A program made the position numbers and the translations under genes. Positions 24,302-32,133 of a DNA stretch of 64,000 nucleotides are shown here, in pieces. The stretch is from Amycolatopsis sp. NBC_00345 (lineage in GTDB: Bacteria > Actinomycetota > Actinomycetes > Mycobacteriales > Pseudonocardiaceae), in contig NZ_CP107995.1 in the NCBI RefSeq assembly GCF_036116635.1, forward strand, positions 3,658,001 to 3,722,000, read 5' to 3'. Under the pieces are notes generated by a model, which worked only from the letters and a program-made list of their open reading frames with translations, was not told the origin of the DNA and did not search any database. Numbering within the stretch: position 1 is the first letter of the stretch; each line of letters starts with the position of its first letter.

Positions 24302-25537
24302 ATGACTTCGCACCGCACACTCGCCCCGCCCCACCGGCTCCTGAACAAGGTCCCGGAGGTCACCCTCTACTTCTGGGTCGTCAAGGTCCTCTGCACCACG
24401 GTCGGTGAGTCCGCGGCCGACTTCCTGAACGTGAACCTGGACTTCGGCCTGACCGGGGTCTCGCTGCTCACCGGCGCCCTGCTGGTCGCCGCCCTGATCG
24501 TCCAGTTCACCGCGAAACGGTACGTGCCGGCCAAGTACTGGCTCACGGTGGCGCTGGTCAGCGTTTTCGGCACGCTGGTGACCGACAACCTCACCGACAG
24601 CGCCGGCGTGCCGCTGGAGACGAGCACCCTCGTTTTCGCCGTTCTGCTCGCCGCCACCTTCGCGACCTGGTACGCGAGCGAGAAGACGCTGTCCATCCAC
24701 TCCATCGTGACCAGGCGGCGGGAAGCGTTCTACTGGCTGGCGATCCTCTTCACGTTCGCGCTCGGCACGGCGACCGGTGACCTGATGGCGGAGGTGCTCG
24801 GGCTCGGCTACCTGGTGACGGGCGGGATCGTCGCGGCGCTGATCGCGGTCCTCGCGATCGGCTGGCGGGCCGGGCTGCACCCGGTGCTGGCGTTCTGGTT
24901 CATCTACGTCCTGACCCGGCCGCTGGGCGCGTCGATCGGCGACTACCTGTCCCAGTCGCCCGGCCAAGGCGGCCTGGGCCTCGGCACGACGGTGACCAGC
25001 CTGATCTTCGTCGTCGGCATCCTCGCGGTCGTCACCTACCTCTCGCTGACGAAGACCGACGTCACTCCGGGCGACGCGCCGGCCGAGGCGGAGACCGCGC
25101 GGGGCGGCTTGTGGCAGACGGTCGTGGTGGTCGCTCTGGTCCTCGTCGCCGCGGGAATCGGCTACACCGTGCGAAAATCCGCACTCCAGGACGACACCCC
25201 GGCACCCGTCGCGCAGCCGGGGGCACCCGCCGGCCAGCCGAACGCACCGGCCGGCCGGGCAGCCGGCCCACTGGGCGACCTCTCGGAGTTCCGGACCATC
25301 ACGCAGGACACGCTGGGCAAGCTCGACGCCGGTGACCAGTCCGGCGCCACCAGCCGCGTCGACGACCTCGAAACCGGCTGGGACAACGCGGAAGCCCGGC
25401 TGAAGCCGAAAGACGACACCGCGTGGAGCACCATCGACGGCAAGATCGACACCGTCCTGCGTCAGCTGCGGGCGACGAGCCCGAACCCGGCCACCGAGAA
25501 GCCCGCGCTCACGGCGTTACTCGCGTCGCTCGGATAA
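24302..25537 (+). CDS. COG4705-type membrane protein with extra helix and C-terminal helical domain
   Basis: 411 residues. The first 250 residues repeat the COG4705 pattern (LNKVPEVTLYFWVVKVLCTT, SIHSIVTRRREAFYWLAILF, YVLTRPLGASIGDYLSQ) and are clearly paralogous to the gene at 22583. A further membrane segment (LWQTVVVVALVLVAAGIGY) leads to a Pro/Ala/Gly linker. A charged C-terminal domain follows (FRTITQDTLGKLDAGDQSGA, RVDDLETGWDNAEARL). That helical domain probably sits outside the membrane, and I infer a sensing or binding role. An AAAGAG ribosome binding site precedes ATG 24302. The extension is absent in the first copy. Confidence 0.8.
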   Translation: MTSHRTLAPPHRLLNKVPEVTLYFWVVKVLCTTVGESAADFLNVNLDFGLTGVSLLTGALLVAALIVQFTAKRYVPAKYWLTVALVSVFGTLVTDNLTDSAGVPLETSTLVFAVLLAATFATWYASEKTLSIHSIVTRRREAFYWLAILFTFALGTATGDLMAEVLGLGYLVTGGIVAALIAVLAIGWRAGLHPVLAFWFIYVLTRPLGASIGDYLSQSPGQGGLGLGTTVTSLIFVVGILAVVTYLSLTKTDVTPGDAPAEAETARGGLWQTVVVVALVLVAAGIGYTVRKSALQDDTPAPVAQPGAPAGQPNAPAGRAAGPLGDLSEFRTITQDTLGKLDAGDQSGATSRVDDLETGWDNAEARLKPKDDTAWSTIDGKIDTVLRQLRATSPNPATEKPALTALLASLG

Positions 25538-25584
25538 GCGGCGCTCATCACCCAGCTGCTGGAGCTGAAACCGGTGGTGCGGCG

Positions 25585-26013
25585 TCAGTCGTGGCCGAGA
25601 TCGTGGTGTTCGGGGGCACCGTCGGTGATGCCGTGGAACGCGAGCATCAGCATGGCGACGAAAACGAGCACCAGCACCACGATCAGCACCACCTGCCGAC
25701 GGCGATTCGGCACCGCGCCGCCGCGGCCGGTGAGGGTCATCAGGTCCGCGGCGAGCTGGCGGCCCGCACCGGCGAGCACCGGTCGCCATCCGACGGTAGG
25801 CACCTCGGCGGTCGGCAGGTCGGCGACGACGGCGTCGAGTTCGTGGCGGTACCGGGCGGCGTAGATCGCCGCGGTGCGCTCCTCGACCTCGGTCAGGAAC
25901 AGCCGGCCTTCGCCGACGGCCTGGTGCAGCGCGTCAGCCGCCCGTTCGCGTTCGGCGTCGGAACAGCGCACACCCTCCGGAGCGGACGTGGTCGCCGGGT
26001 CGTCTGCGGTCAT
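25585..26013 (-). CDS. DUF1707 domain protein with C-terminal membrane helix
   Basis: 142 residues. The N-terminal part, RCSDAERERAADALHQAVGE with GRLFLTEVEERTAAIYAARY, is the DUF1707 module found in many actinobacterial membrane proteins. A basic patch (RRRQ) then precedes one transmembrane helix (VVLIVVLVLVFVAMLMLAF) and a His/Asp-rich tail (HHDLGHD) that might bind metal. GGAGGTAACTC directly precedes ATG 26013. It starts 3 nt after the PAP2 stop, so it ends a dedA-PAP2-DUF1707 operon. Confidence 0.85.
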   Translation of the reverse strand: MTADDPATTSAPEGVRCSDAERERAADALHQAVGEGRLFLTEVEERTAAIYAARYRHELDAVVADLPTAEVPTVGWRPVLAGAGRQLAADLMTLTGRGGAVPNRRRQVVLIVVLVLVFVAMLMLAFHGITDGAPEHHDLGHD

Positions 26014-26016
26014 GAG

Positions 26017-26592
26017 TTACCTCCGCGCTGGTTGGGAACGGAATTCGGTGAAACGCTCCACGAGCTTGGCCAACCGGGGTGTGACGGCGAGGCCCAGCAG
26101 CCCCACCGCCATCCCGAGCGCGAAGCCCGCCACGACGTCATGCGGGTAGTGCGCGCCGATATACACCCGCGAAATCCCCACCAGCACCGCGAAACCGACC
26201 GCCCACCAGCCCCAGCGCCGGTTCACCAGCAACACCGCGGCGGCGAACGCGGCCACAATCACCGTGTGATTACTGGGAAACGCGTAATCCGTCGGCGCGT
26301 CACACGGCAGCAAAGTATGCACACCAGCGACAACCCGGCACGGGCGGACCTCGGCGAAAGCCGACTTCAGCACCGTATCGAATACCAGCGCCACCCCGAC
26401 CGCGACCGGCACCCACACCGCCGCCGCCAGCTCCGCCGCACCCCGGCGGCGCGCCCGCCACACCAGCGCCAGGATCACCGGCACCACCAGGAAAACCCCG
26501 TACTCACTAAACGCCACCACCGGCCCCGCCAGCCAGCCCACCGACCCTGCGAAATCCGTCACGTCCTTGTACAACCCCGCGTCGAAGAACAT
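26017..26592 (-). CDS. PAP2-family membrane phosphatase (undecaprenyl-diphosphatase-like)
   Basis: 191 residues, about six membrane segments. Motif 1 is KSAFAEVRPCR, motif 2 YAFPSNHTVIVAAF (Asn in place of the common Gly) and motif 3 SRVYIGAHYPHDVVAG. The full SR-x5-H-x3-D triad of motif 3 is present. Its ATG shares one base with the DedA stop (TGATG), so it is coupled to that gene. Pairing with DedA, a lipid-carrier translocase family, suggests recycling of undecaprenyl phosphate. Confidence 0.9.
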   Translation of the reverse strand: MFFDAGLYKDVTDFAGSVGWLAGPVVAFSEYGVFLVVPVILALVWRARRRGAAELAAAVWVPVAVGVALVFDTVLKSAFAEVRPCRVVAGVHTLLPCDAPTDYAFPSNHTVIVAAFAAAVLLVNRRWGWWAVGFAVLVGISRVYIGAHYPHDVVAGFALGMAVGLLGLAVTPRLAKLVERFTEFRSQPARR

Positions 26593-27263
26593 CAGACACG
26601 CTCCCGCTTGGCCCGACGGCTCCGGATTACCTCGACGAGCAGCGGGCTCAACGACAACAGCACGACCACGGCGATGATCGGCAGCAGATAGGTGTCGACA
26701 TTCGGCACCGACGCGCCCAGCACGTACCCCGCCAATGTCACCCCGACCGTCCACACCAGACCACCGACCACCTGCCATAACGCGAACTGCCGCGCCGGCA
26801 TCCCGGTGACCCCCGCCAGCGGGTTCAGCACCGTGCGGACTACGGGGATGAACCGGGCCAGCACCACGGCTTTCCCATAGCCGTAACGGGAAAGCATCGC
26901 CGAACCCCGTGCGACACCATCGTGCACATGTCGGCTCTTCACCCGCACCAGCAACGCACTACCCCCACGACGGCCGATCAAGAACCCGACCTGCGCACCA
27001 GTGACGGCCCCGAGCGCGGCCGCGACCATCACCACCGGCAGGGACACATGCAGGGCCGAACCCGCACCCGTCGCCGCCAGCACCCCGGCCGTGAACAACA
27101 GCGAGTCGCCGGGCAGGAAGAACCCGACCAGCAACCCCGTCTCGGCGAACATCACCACGAACACCCCGACCGGCCCGAACGTGGCGAGCAACGACTTCGG
27201 GTCGAGCAGGCTGCCGCCCAGCGACTCCCGCACCGCGACAGCGGCGTGCACAGCGAACCCCAC
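26592..27263 (-). CDS. DedA/SNARE-associated family membrane protein
   Basis: 223 residues. Family motifs are FAETGLLVGFFLPGDSLLF (the acidic Glu and PGD), GAVTGAQVGFLIGRRGG, and ARFIPVVRTVLNPLAGVTGM with the essential Arg pair. DedA proteins move polyprenyl or phospholipid carriers across the cytoplasmic membrane. GTG 27263 has GGAGGAGTGG about 7 nt upstream. The promoter region contains long inverted repeats of CTAC/GTAG resembling BlaI operators, and a BlaI gene lies 3.4 kb away. Confidence 0.9.
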   Translation of the reverse strand: MGFAVHAAVAVRESLGGSLLDPKSLLATFGPVGVFVVMFAETGLLVGFFLPGDSLLFTAGVLAATGAGSALHVSLPVVMVAAALGAVTGAQVGFLIGRRGGSALLVRVKSRHVHDGVARGSAMLSRYGYGKAVVLARFIPVVRTVLNPLAGVTGMPARQFALWQVVGGLVWTVGVTLAGYVLGASVPNVDTYLLPIIAVVVLLSLSPLLVEVIRSRRAKRERV

Positions 27264-27281
27264 GGGCCACTCCTCCAGTTA

Positions 27282-27320
27282 CTACTACGTCGATGTCGAA
27301 ATTCTACACCAACGTAGTAG
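27282..27320. promoter_or_regulatory. CTACTACGT...ACGTAGTAG inverted repeat upstream of dedA (BlaI-type operator candidate)
   Basis: Nine-base arms CTACTACGT (27282-27290) and ACGTAGTAG (27312-27320) are perfectly complementary. The right part also forms a compact CTAC-N6-GTAG element (27304-27317). CTAC/GTAG half-sites are typical of actinobacterial BlaI boxes, and a similar element precedes the BlaI gene at 30655. Confidence 0.55.
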
Positions 27321-27329
27321 CAAGCCGGT

Positions 27330-28604
27330 TCACTGCTCCAGCGGCAGCAACAACGTGAAGACGGCGGGGCGGAGCCGGCCCAAACGAAGGCGGCCGCCTT
27401 CGGCCTCGGCGAGCCGGCGCGCCAGCGCGAGCCCGATCCCGGTCCCGTGGGCGCCCGGCGAGCGGCGGCTGAACACGTCGGTGCCGCTCTCGACCCCGTC
27501 GCCCTCGTCGCCGACGTCGACCGCGAGGGCGCCGCCCGCGTCGCGGACCGTGATGGTCACCGTGCCCGCGCCGTGGCGGACGGCGTTGTCGAGCAATACC
27601 GTCATGATCTGCCGCAGCACCGGGCCGGACAGCCTCGCCTCCGCGACCACGGGCTCGACCCTCAGGACCAGGCCACGGCCGGCGAGCACCGGGGCCCACT
27701 CCTGTTCGAGGCCGGCCAGCTCTTCGCCGACCGCGGCCGCGTCCCGGACCGGCGGGGTGTCGCGGGCCAGTGCGAGCAGATCGGTGACGGTCCGGTCGAG
27801 CCGGCCCGTGGTGCCGATCCCGGCCAGGATCACCTCGCGCAGATCGGCGTCCGGGTTCTCCAGCGCCGCTTCCAGCTGCAGCTGCAGCCCGGCGAGCGGT
27901 GTCCGCAGCTGGTGCGACGCGTCGGCCGAGAAAGCGCGCTCGCGGGCCAGGAGGTCGTCCAGCCGCACTGCCGTCGAGTCGAGCGATTCGCCGACCGAGT
28001 CGATCTCCGGGATCCCGGCGCGGCCGGCCCGGATGGTGAAGTCGCCGTCGCCGAGGTCACGGGCCGTCGCGGAGAGCTGCTCCAGCGGCCGGGCCAGCCG
28101 CCGCGCCTGGCGGCGGGCCACGGCGTAGGCCGACAGCAGGGCGACGACGGCGAGACCGGCCATGGCCAGCCAGGTCAGCAGCGTGTGCTGGTACACCTCG
28201 GTCCGCGCGGTCGCGGCCCGGACGAGCGCCACCACCGTCCCGTCGTCGCTGATCGGCACGACGACAACGAGTTCGTCATCTGTGTCCGCGACCACGACCC
28301 CGCCCGTCCGCACCGCATCGTCCGCGTTGTCGAGCGTCTGAGGCCCAGCACCGGCCAGCTGCGCGCCCGCCGGGGTGTAGACGGCGACGAACGTGGGGTC
28401 CTCGGTGGCAGGCATCCGGTCCGGGGCGCGGTGGCGCAGGATGTCGGCGGAGACGTCGAGCGCGTACGCGTCAGCGGCACGCTCAAGCTCCGCGCGCTCG
28501 GCGGTCACGTAATACTGCGCGACGGCGACGGCCAGCGGGATGCCGAACAGGCCGATCGCGACGAGCGCGGCGAGCAGGGTGGTCAGGACGATGCGGCGGC
28601 GCAC
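27330..28604 (-). CDS. Sensor histidine kinase
   Basis: 424 residues. Two membrane segments (LAALVAIGLFGIPLAVAVAQ and LAMAGLAVVALLSAYAVA) enclose an extracytoplasmic sensor domain of about 115 residues, then a HAMP domain. The H-box is ADASHQLRTPLAGLQLQLE with the phospho-accepting His. The N box DNAVRHGAG, a G1-like DVGDEGDGV and GTGIGLALARRL complete an HATPase_c domain. It follows its response regulator by 4 nt. The input signal is unknown. Confidence 0.9.
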   Translation of the reverse strand: MRRRIVLTTLLAALVAIGLFGIPLAVAVAQYYVTAERAELERAADAYALDVSADILRHRAPDRMPATEDPTFVAVYTPAGAQLAGAGPQTLDNADDAVRTGGVVVADTDDELVVVVPISDDGTVVALVRAATARTEVYQHTLLTWLAMAGLAVVALLSAYAVARRQARRLARPLEQLSATARDLGDGDFTIRAGRAGIPEIDSVGESLDSTAVRLDDLLARERAFSADASHQLRTPLAGLQLQLEAALENPDADLREVILAGIGTTGRLDRTVTDLLALARDTPPVRDAAAVGEELAGLEQEWAPVLAGRGLVLRVEPVVAEARLSGPVLRQIMTVLLDNAVRHGAGTVTITVRDAGGALAVDVGDEGDGVESGTDVFSRRSPGAHGTGIGLALARRLAEAEGGRLRLGRLRPAVFTLLLPLEQ

Positions 28605-28608
28605 CCGC

Positions 28609-29301
28609 TCACCCCTCCGGGGCCTCGAGCCGGTAGCCGTGCCGCCGCAGCGTGGCGATCTCCGGCATCAGGCCCGTGCCGCCCGCGTCGGCGAGCTTGC
28701 GCCGCAGCGCGGCGATGTGCACGTCGAGGGTCTTGGTCGAGCCGAACCAGTGCGCGTCCCACACGTCGGCCATCAGTGTCTCGCGGCTGACCGCGGTGCC
28801 CGGATCCGCCGCGAGCCGGTGCAGCAGCTCGAACTCCTTGGCCCGTAAGGACAGTTCGGCACCGTCCACAGTGACCCGTCGCGCGGCCGAGTCGATCCGC
28901 AGCCGCCCCAGGCTGATCTCCGCGGGCCCGCGGGCGACCGAATGCCGCCGCAGGTGGGCGCGCAGCCGTGCGTGCAGCTCGCCGAGCGGCACCGGCTTGA
29001 CCAGGTAGTCGTCCGCGCCGGCCTCCAAGCCCACGACCACGTCCATCTCGTCGCCGCGCGCGGTGAGCATGACGATCACGCACGCGGGCTGGGCGCCCCG
29101 CAGCTCGCGGCACACCTCGGCGCCGTCGAGGTCCGGCAGGCCGAGGTCGAGCAGCACCAGGTCGCACGGCTGCTTCGCGGCGTCACGCAACGCCGGGCGG
29201 CCCTCGGTGAACCAGGCGACCTCGTGCCCGTGCTGGGTCAGGCTCGCGTGCAGGATCTCACCGATGGTGCGGTCGTCTTCGACGAGGAGGACTCGGGCCA
29301 T
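28609..29301 (-). CDS. OmpR-family response regulator
   Basis: 230 residues. The receiver domain has acidic pocket VEDD and phospho-acceptor Asp52 in LVLLDLGLPD, the Thr in MLTARGDE and the Lys in YLVKPVPLGE. The C-terminal winged helix ends STKTLDVHIAALRRKLA and RRHGYRLEAP. It sits just upstream of its kinase in one operon and is divergent from the phosphodiester glycosidase gene at 29494, a likely target. Confidence 0.92.
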   Translation of the reverse strand: MARVLLVEDDRTIGEILHASLTQHGHEVAWFTEGRPALRDAAKQPCDLVLLDLGLPDLDGAEVCRELRGAQPACVIVMLTARGDEMDVVVGLEAGADDYLVKPVPLGELHARLRAHLRRHSVARGPAEISLGRLRIDSAARRVTVDGAELSLRAKEFELLHRLAADPGTAVSRETLMADVWDAHWFGSTKTLDVHIAALRRKLADAGGTGLMPEIATLRRHGYRLEAPEG

Positions 29302-29493
29302 GAACCGAGAGTATCCGGCGTTTCCGGGATTTCCCGCGGCCCGGCGACGGCCACGGTCATTTTGCCTTCCGCTAACCGGAAATCACCCGCTTTCTGACCG
29401 CTGCCGATTCGCTTCGGGAGCCAGAACGCGTTTTTCCCGGGCCCTAACCCCTTCCTTCCCGGGCGTGCACCGGGAGCGGAATAGCTTTCGGCC

Positions 29494-30627
29494 ATGTCCG
29501 TCGATCAGGTCGTCCCCGCTGCGGTCACCTCGCGCCCGAAGCCCCACCGCCGGATCGTCGTGCTGCTGATCGCGGCCCTGTTCTGCTACCCGGCCGGCAC
29601 GTACGGCTACGCCCTCGCCTATCCCGGCGACGCGAGCTTCACCGTCCGGTCGGTCGACTGGCTGCGCGACCTCGGCCTCGGCGGCGTGGTCAACTCGGTG
29701 GAGAACTGGTGGTACACCCGGCATCCGCCGTCCACCGCCCCGCCCGCGCCCCGCGACCTGCCCGCGACGGGCGGCAGCGCCGGGGCCGGGGCCGGGCCCC
29801 GGCCACCGGACCTCCCGGTGAGCCGCTTCTCTCCCCCGGGCGAGGGCGTGTGGACTCCCGGCGCCCGCAGCGGCACGCAGGTCGCCGAGTACACCACTTT
29901 CGTGCAGCCCGACCCGGCACACGCCGGTGTGGTCGCCGGGGTCGCGTGGCTGAACCAGTCGCTCGTGCGCACGCGATTGTTCTCGGGCACAAAGGATCCC
30001 GGCGGCCCCGGCCCGGAGGCGATCCCCGGCGCGCTGCGCGGCACGCTCGTCGCCGCGTTCAATTCCGGCTTCAAGCTCAAGGACTGCCAGTGCGGCTACT
30101 ACCTCGACGGCACCACCGTCGCACCACTGCGCGACGGCAAGGCGTCGGTCGTGATCGACGACACCGGCCGCGTTTCGGTAGCCCAATGGGGCCGCGACGC
30201 CTCGATGGGCCCGCACATCGCCGCCGTGCGGCAGAACCTGGACCTGGTGCTCGACCACGGCGCCCCGGTGCCCGGCCTCGACCAGAACCCGGCCGGGCAC
30301 TGGGGCAGCGCGTCCAACCAGTTCCAGTACACCTGGCGCTCGGGCCTGGGCACCGACCGCGAAGGCAACCTGATCTTCGTCGGCGGCGGCGGGCTGACCC
30401 TGCACACGCTCGCCGCCGCCATGGTGCAGGCGGGCATCCAGCAGGGCATGGAACTCGACATCCACTCCCCGATGGTCACGTTCGACAGCTACCGGCCCGA
30501 CCTCACGGGCTCGGCGCCGCGGAAGCTGCTGCCCGCCATGCCCGGCCGGGTGAACCGCTACCTGACCGCCGACCAGCGGGACTTCTTCGCGACGACCCTG
30601 CGCTTCCCACCTCCGGTCACGTCGTGA
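29494..30627 (+). CDS. Phosphodiester glycosidase (NAGPA/DUF2233) family protein, membrane-anchored
   Basis: 377 residues. A basic start is followed by one hydrophobic segment (IVVLLIAALFCYPAGTYGYA) acting as an uncleaved anchor, then a Pro/Ala/Gly linker. The domain begins near residue 125: VAGVAWLNQSLVRTRLFSG, VAAFNSGFKLKDCQCGYYLD and MVQAGIQQGMELDIHSPMV. These match the NAGPA family, which hydrolyses GlcNAc-1-phosphodiesters or related sugar phosphodiesters. Two close Cys (CQC) may form a disulfide or bind metal. The surrounding genes suggest cell-envelope polymer turnover. Confidence 0.82.
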   Translation: MSVDQVVPAAVTSRPKPHRRIVVLLIAALFCYPAGTYGYALAYPGDASFTVRSVDWLRDLGLGGVVNSVENWWYTRHPPSTAPPAPRDLPATGGSAGAGAGPRPPDLPVSRFSPPGEGVWTPGARSGTQVAEYTTFVQPDPAHAGVVAGVAWLNQSLVRTRLFSGTKDPGGPGPEAIPGALRGTLVAAFNSGFKLKDCQCGYYLDGTTVAPLRDGKASVVIDDTGRVSVAQWGRDASMGPHIAAVRQNLDLVLDHGAPVPGLDQNPAGHWGSASNQFQYTWRSGLGTDREGNLIFVGGGGLTLHTLAAAMVQAGIQQGMELDIHSPMVTFDSYRPDLTGSAPRKLLPAMPGRVNRYLTADQRDFFATTLRFPPPVTS

Positions 30628-30628
30628 A

Positions 30629-30645
30629 CTACGACAACAGTGTAG
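30629..30645. promoter_or_regulatory. BlaI-type operator candidate upstream of the BlaI gene
   Basis: CTACGACAACAGTGTAG has CTAC/GTAG arms and ends 10 nt before the BlaI start codon, where binding would block expression. It shares the CTAC-x-ACAAC-GTAG layout with the element upstream of dedA (CTACACCAACGTAG). Autorepression is normal for BlaI proteins. Confidence 0.6.
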
Positions 30646-30654
30646 ATTCACAGC

Positions 30655-31014
30655 ATGCGCAGAGGACCCGGTGAGCTGGAGGCCGAGGTGCTCGCCGTGC
30701 TCTGGCGGCGCCGCGAACCGGCGTCCGCCGAGCAGGTGCGGCGACGGCTCGACGGCCCGCTCGCCTACACCACCGTGGTGACGATCCTTTCGCGGCTGCA
30801 TGAGAAAGGCGTGGTCACCCGGGAGAAACGGGGCCGCTTGTTCACTTACAGCCCGGTGGACGACGAACCCGGGCTGGCCGCCCGGAGGATGCGCGCGGTG
30901 CTCGACCGGGAGCCCGACCGCGACAGCGTGCTGGCCCGCTTCGTGTCCAATCTGCCGGCCAGGGACGAACAAGCGCTGCTGGAGTTGCTGCGGCACGACC
31001 CGGCGGAGGGCTGA
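30655..31014 (+). CDS. BlaI/MecI/CopY-family transcriptional repressor
   Basis: 119 residues. The helix-turn-helix reads GELEAEVLAVLWRRREPASA with AYTTVVTILSRLHEKGVVTR, the recognition helix typical of the family, and a C-terminal dimerisation helix (VLARFVSNLPARDEQALLEL). Members repress envelope-stress or beta-lactamase genes until cleaved by an M56 membrane protease, which is encoded 5 nt downstream. A CTAC/GTAG palindrome abuts its start. Confidence 0.92.
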   Translation: MRRGPGELEAEVLAVLWRRREPASAEQVRRRLDGPLAYTTVVTILSRLHEKGVVTREKRGRLFTYSPVDDEPGLAARRMRAVLDREPDRDSVLARFVSNLPARDEQALLELLRHDPAEG

Positions 31015-31018
31015 GGGC

Positions 31019-32023
31019 ATGGGGCCGGACTTCCTCGTGCCGCTCCTGCTGCCGCCCGCCTCCTGGCCGGTCGCCCGCTGGCTCGCGCCCCGGCTGGCCC
31101 CTCGGCTCGCGAGCCGGCTGTTCACCGCCGTCGCGCTGGTGCTCGCCGCCGGGAGTACAGCGGCGCTACTGCTGACGGCCGCGGCCGGGCTGTCCCGGGT
31201 GCCGGTGATCGCGCGGCTCGGCGACTTCTCCCCTACCGCTTTCAGCGCGGCCACCGCGGTGCCCGTCCCCGTCGCGGTGGCCAGCGGCGCCTTGCTGGCC
31301 ACCGCGACGGTCGCGGTCGGCCGCGCGGCGCTCCGTTACCGGCGCTGGTACCGGCGGGTGCACGCGGAACTCGACGGGCAGACCCGCTCGGGAGGCGTGG
31401 TGGTGCTGCCCGGCGCGGAGCCGATCGCCTTCGCCATCGCCGGCCGCGGCGGCCGGATCGCCCTCTCCAGCGGCATGCTCGCCGTGCTCGGGCCCGAGGA
31501 GCGCGTCGCCCTGCTGGCCCACGAGCGCGCACATCTCAGGCTCCGGCACCCGGTGTACGCCGGGGTCGCCGTTCTCGCGGGCGCGCTCAACCCGTTCGTC
31601 CGTCCACTCGGGACCGCCGCGCGGTTCGCGATGGAGCGCTGGGCCGACGAGGCCGCGGCGGAGTGCGTGGGCGACCGTCGCTTGGTGGCGACCGCCGTCG
31701 CGAAGGCAGCACTGGCGGGCCGGAACGAGGCCGCGTACGCGCTCGCCGCCGGCAGCGGTCCGGTGCCACAACGGGTTCACGCCCTGCTGGCGGCGCCGTC
31801 AACCCGGTCGGGCCGGGGCCTGCTCGCCGCGCTGGCGGTGACCTTCGTGCTGGGCTGCTCCGCGTGGTCGGCCGTCGCCAGCCTGCAGGCCGCGGTCGAC
31901 CTGCACGCCGGGATCGAGTCCGCCCAGCGGGCCGAGTGCCATCCCGTGCTCACGCAGGAAACCCACGGTCAGGCTCCGCTCCTGGTGACCGGTGAGCATC
32001 GCCGGGAGTGCACCGAGCGCTGA
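31019..32023 (+). CDS. M56-family membrane metallopeptidase (BlaR1/MecR1-like anti-repressor)
   Basis: 334 residues with about four membrane helices (VALVLAAGSTAALLLTAAAG and others). The zinc motif is LLAHERAHLRLRH (HExxH), with a downstream ERWADEAAAE segment supplying the third ligand. It lacks the beta-lactam-binding penicillin-sensor domain of BlaR1, as is common in actinobacteria. It starts 5 nt after the BlaI gene and should cleave or inactivate that repressor in response to an envelope signal. ATG 31019 follows a GAGGG. Confidence 0.88.
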   Translation: MGPDFLVPLLLPPASWPVARWLAPRLAPRLASRLFTAVALVLAAGSTAALLLTAAAGLSRVPVIARLGDFSPTAFSAATAVPVPVAVASGALLATATVAVGRAALRYRRWYRRVHAELDGQTRSGGVVVLPGAEPIAFAIAGRGGRIALSSGMLAVLGPEERVALLAHERAHLRLRHPVYAGVAVLAGALNPFVRPLGTAARFAMERWADEAAAECVGDRRLVATAVAKAALAGRNEAAYALAAGSGPVPQRVHALLAAPSTRSGRGLLAALAVTFVLGCSAWSAVASLQAAVDLHAGIESAQRAECHPVLTQETHGQAPLLVTGEHRRECTER

Positions 32024-32060
32024 GCGCTGAGCTCACCGCGGCGGCGGACTTCTGCGGTAT

Positions 32061-32113
32061 GCCCTGAAGGCCACCTTCAGGGCATCTACGACCCTGAAGG
32101 TGGCCTTCAGGGC
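32061..32113. terminator. Nested CCCTGAAGG palindromes between convergent genes
   Basis: Two short inverted repeats, GCCCTGAAGGCCACCTTCAG (32061-32080, with GGGC following) and CCCTGAAGGTGGCCTTCAGG (from 32092), are each self-complementary and also complementary to each other. The region can fold as two small hairpins or one long one. It follows the M56 stop and faces the glycosyltransferase stop, so it probably ends both transcripts. Its form suggests a dispersed repeat family. Confidence 0.65.
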
Positions 32114-32133
32114 GCGGCCGCAACCCCGTCGGA

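Noticed and set aside
29383..31302. 639-codon minus-strand frame over the NAGPA, BlaI and M56 genes
   Set aside because: Antisense shadow over three genes with recognisable motifs.
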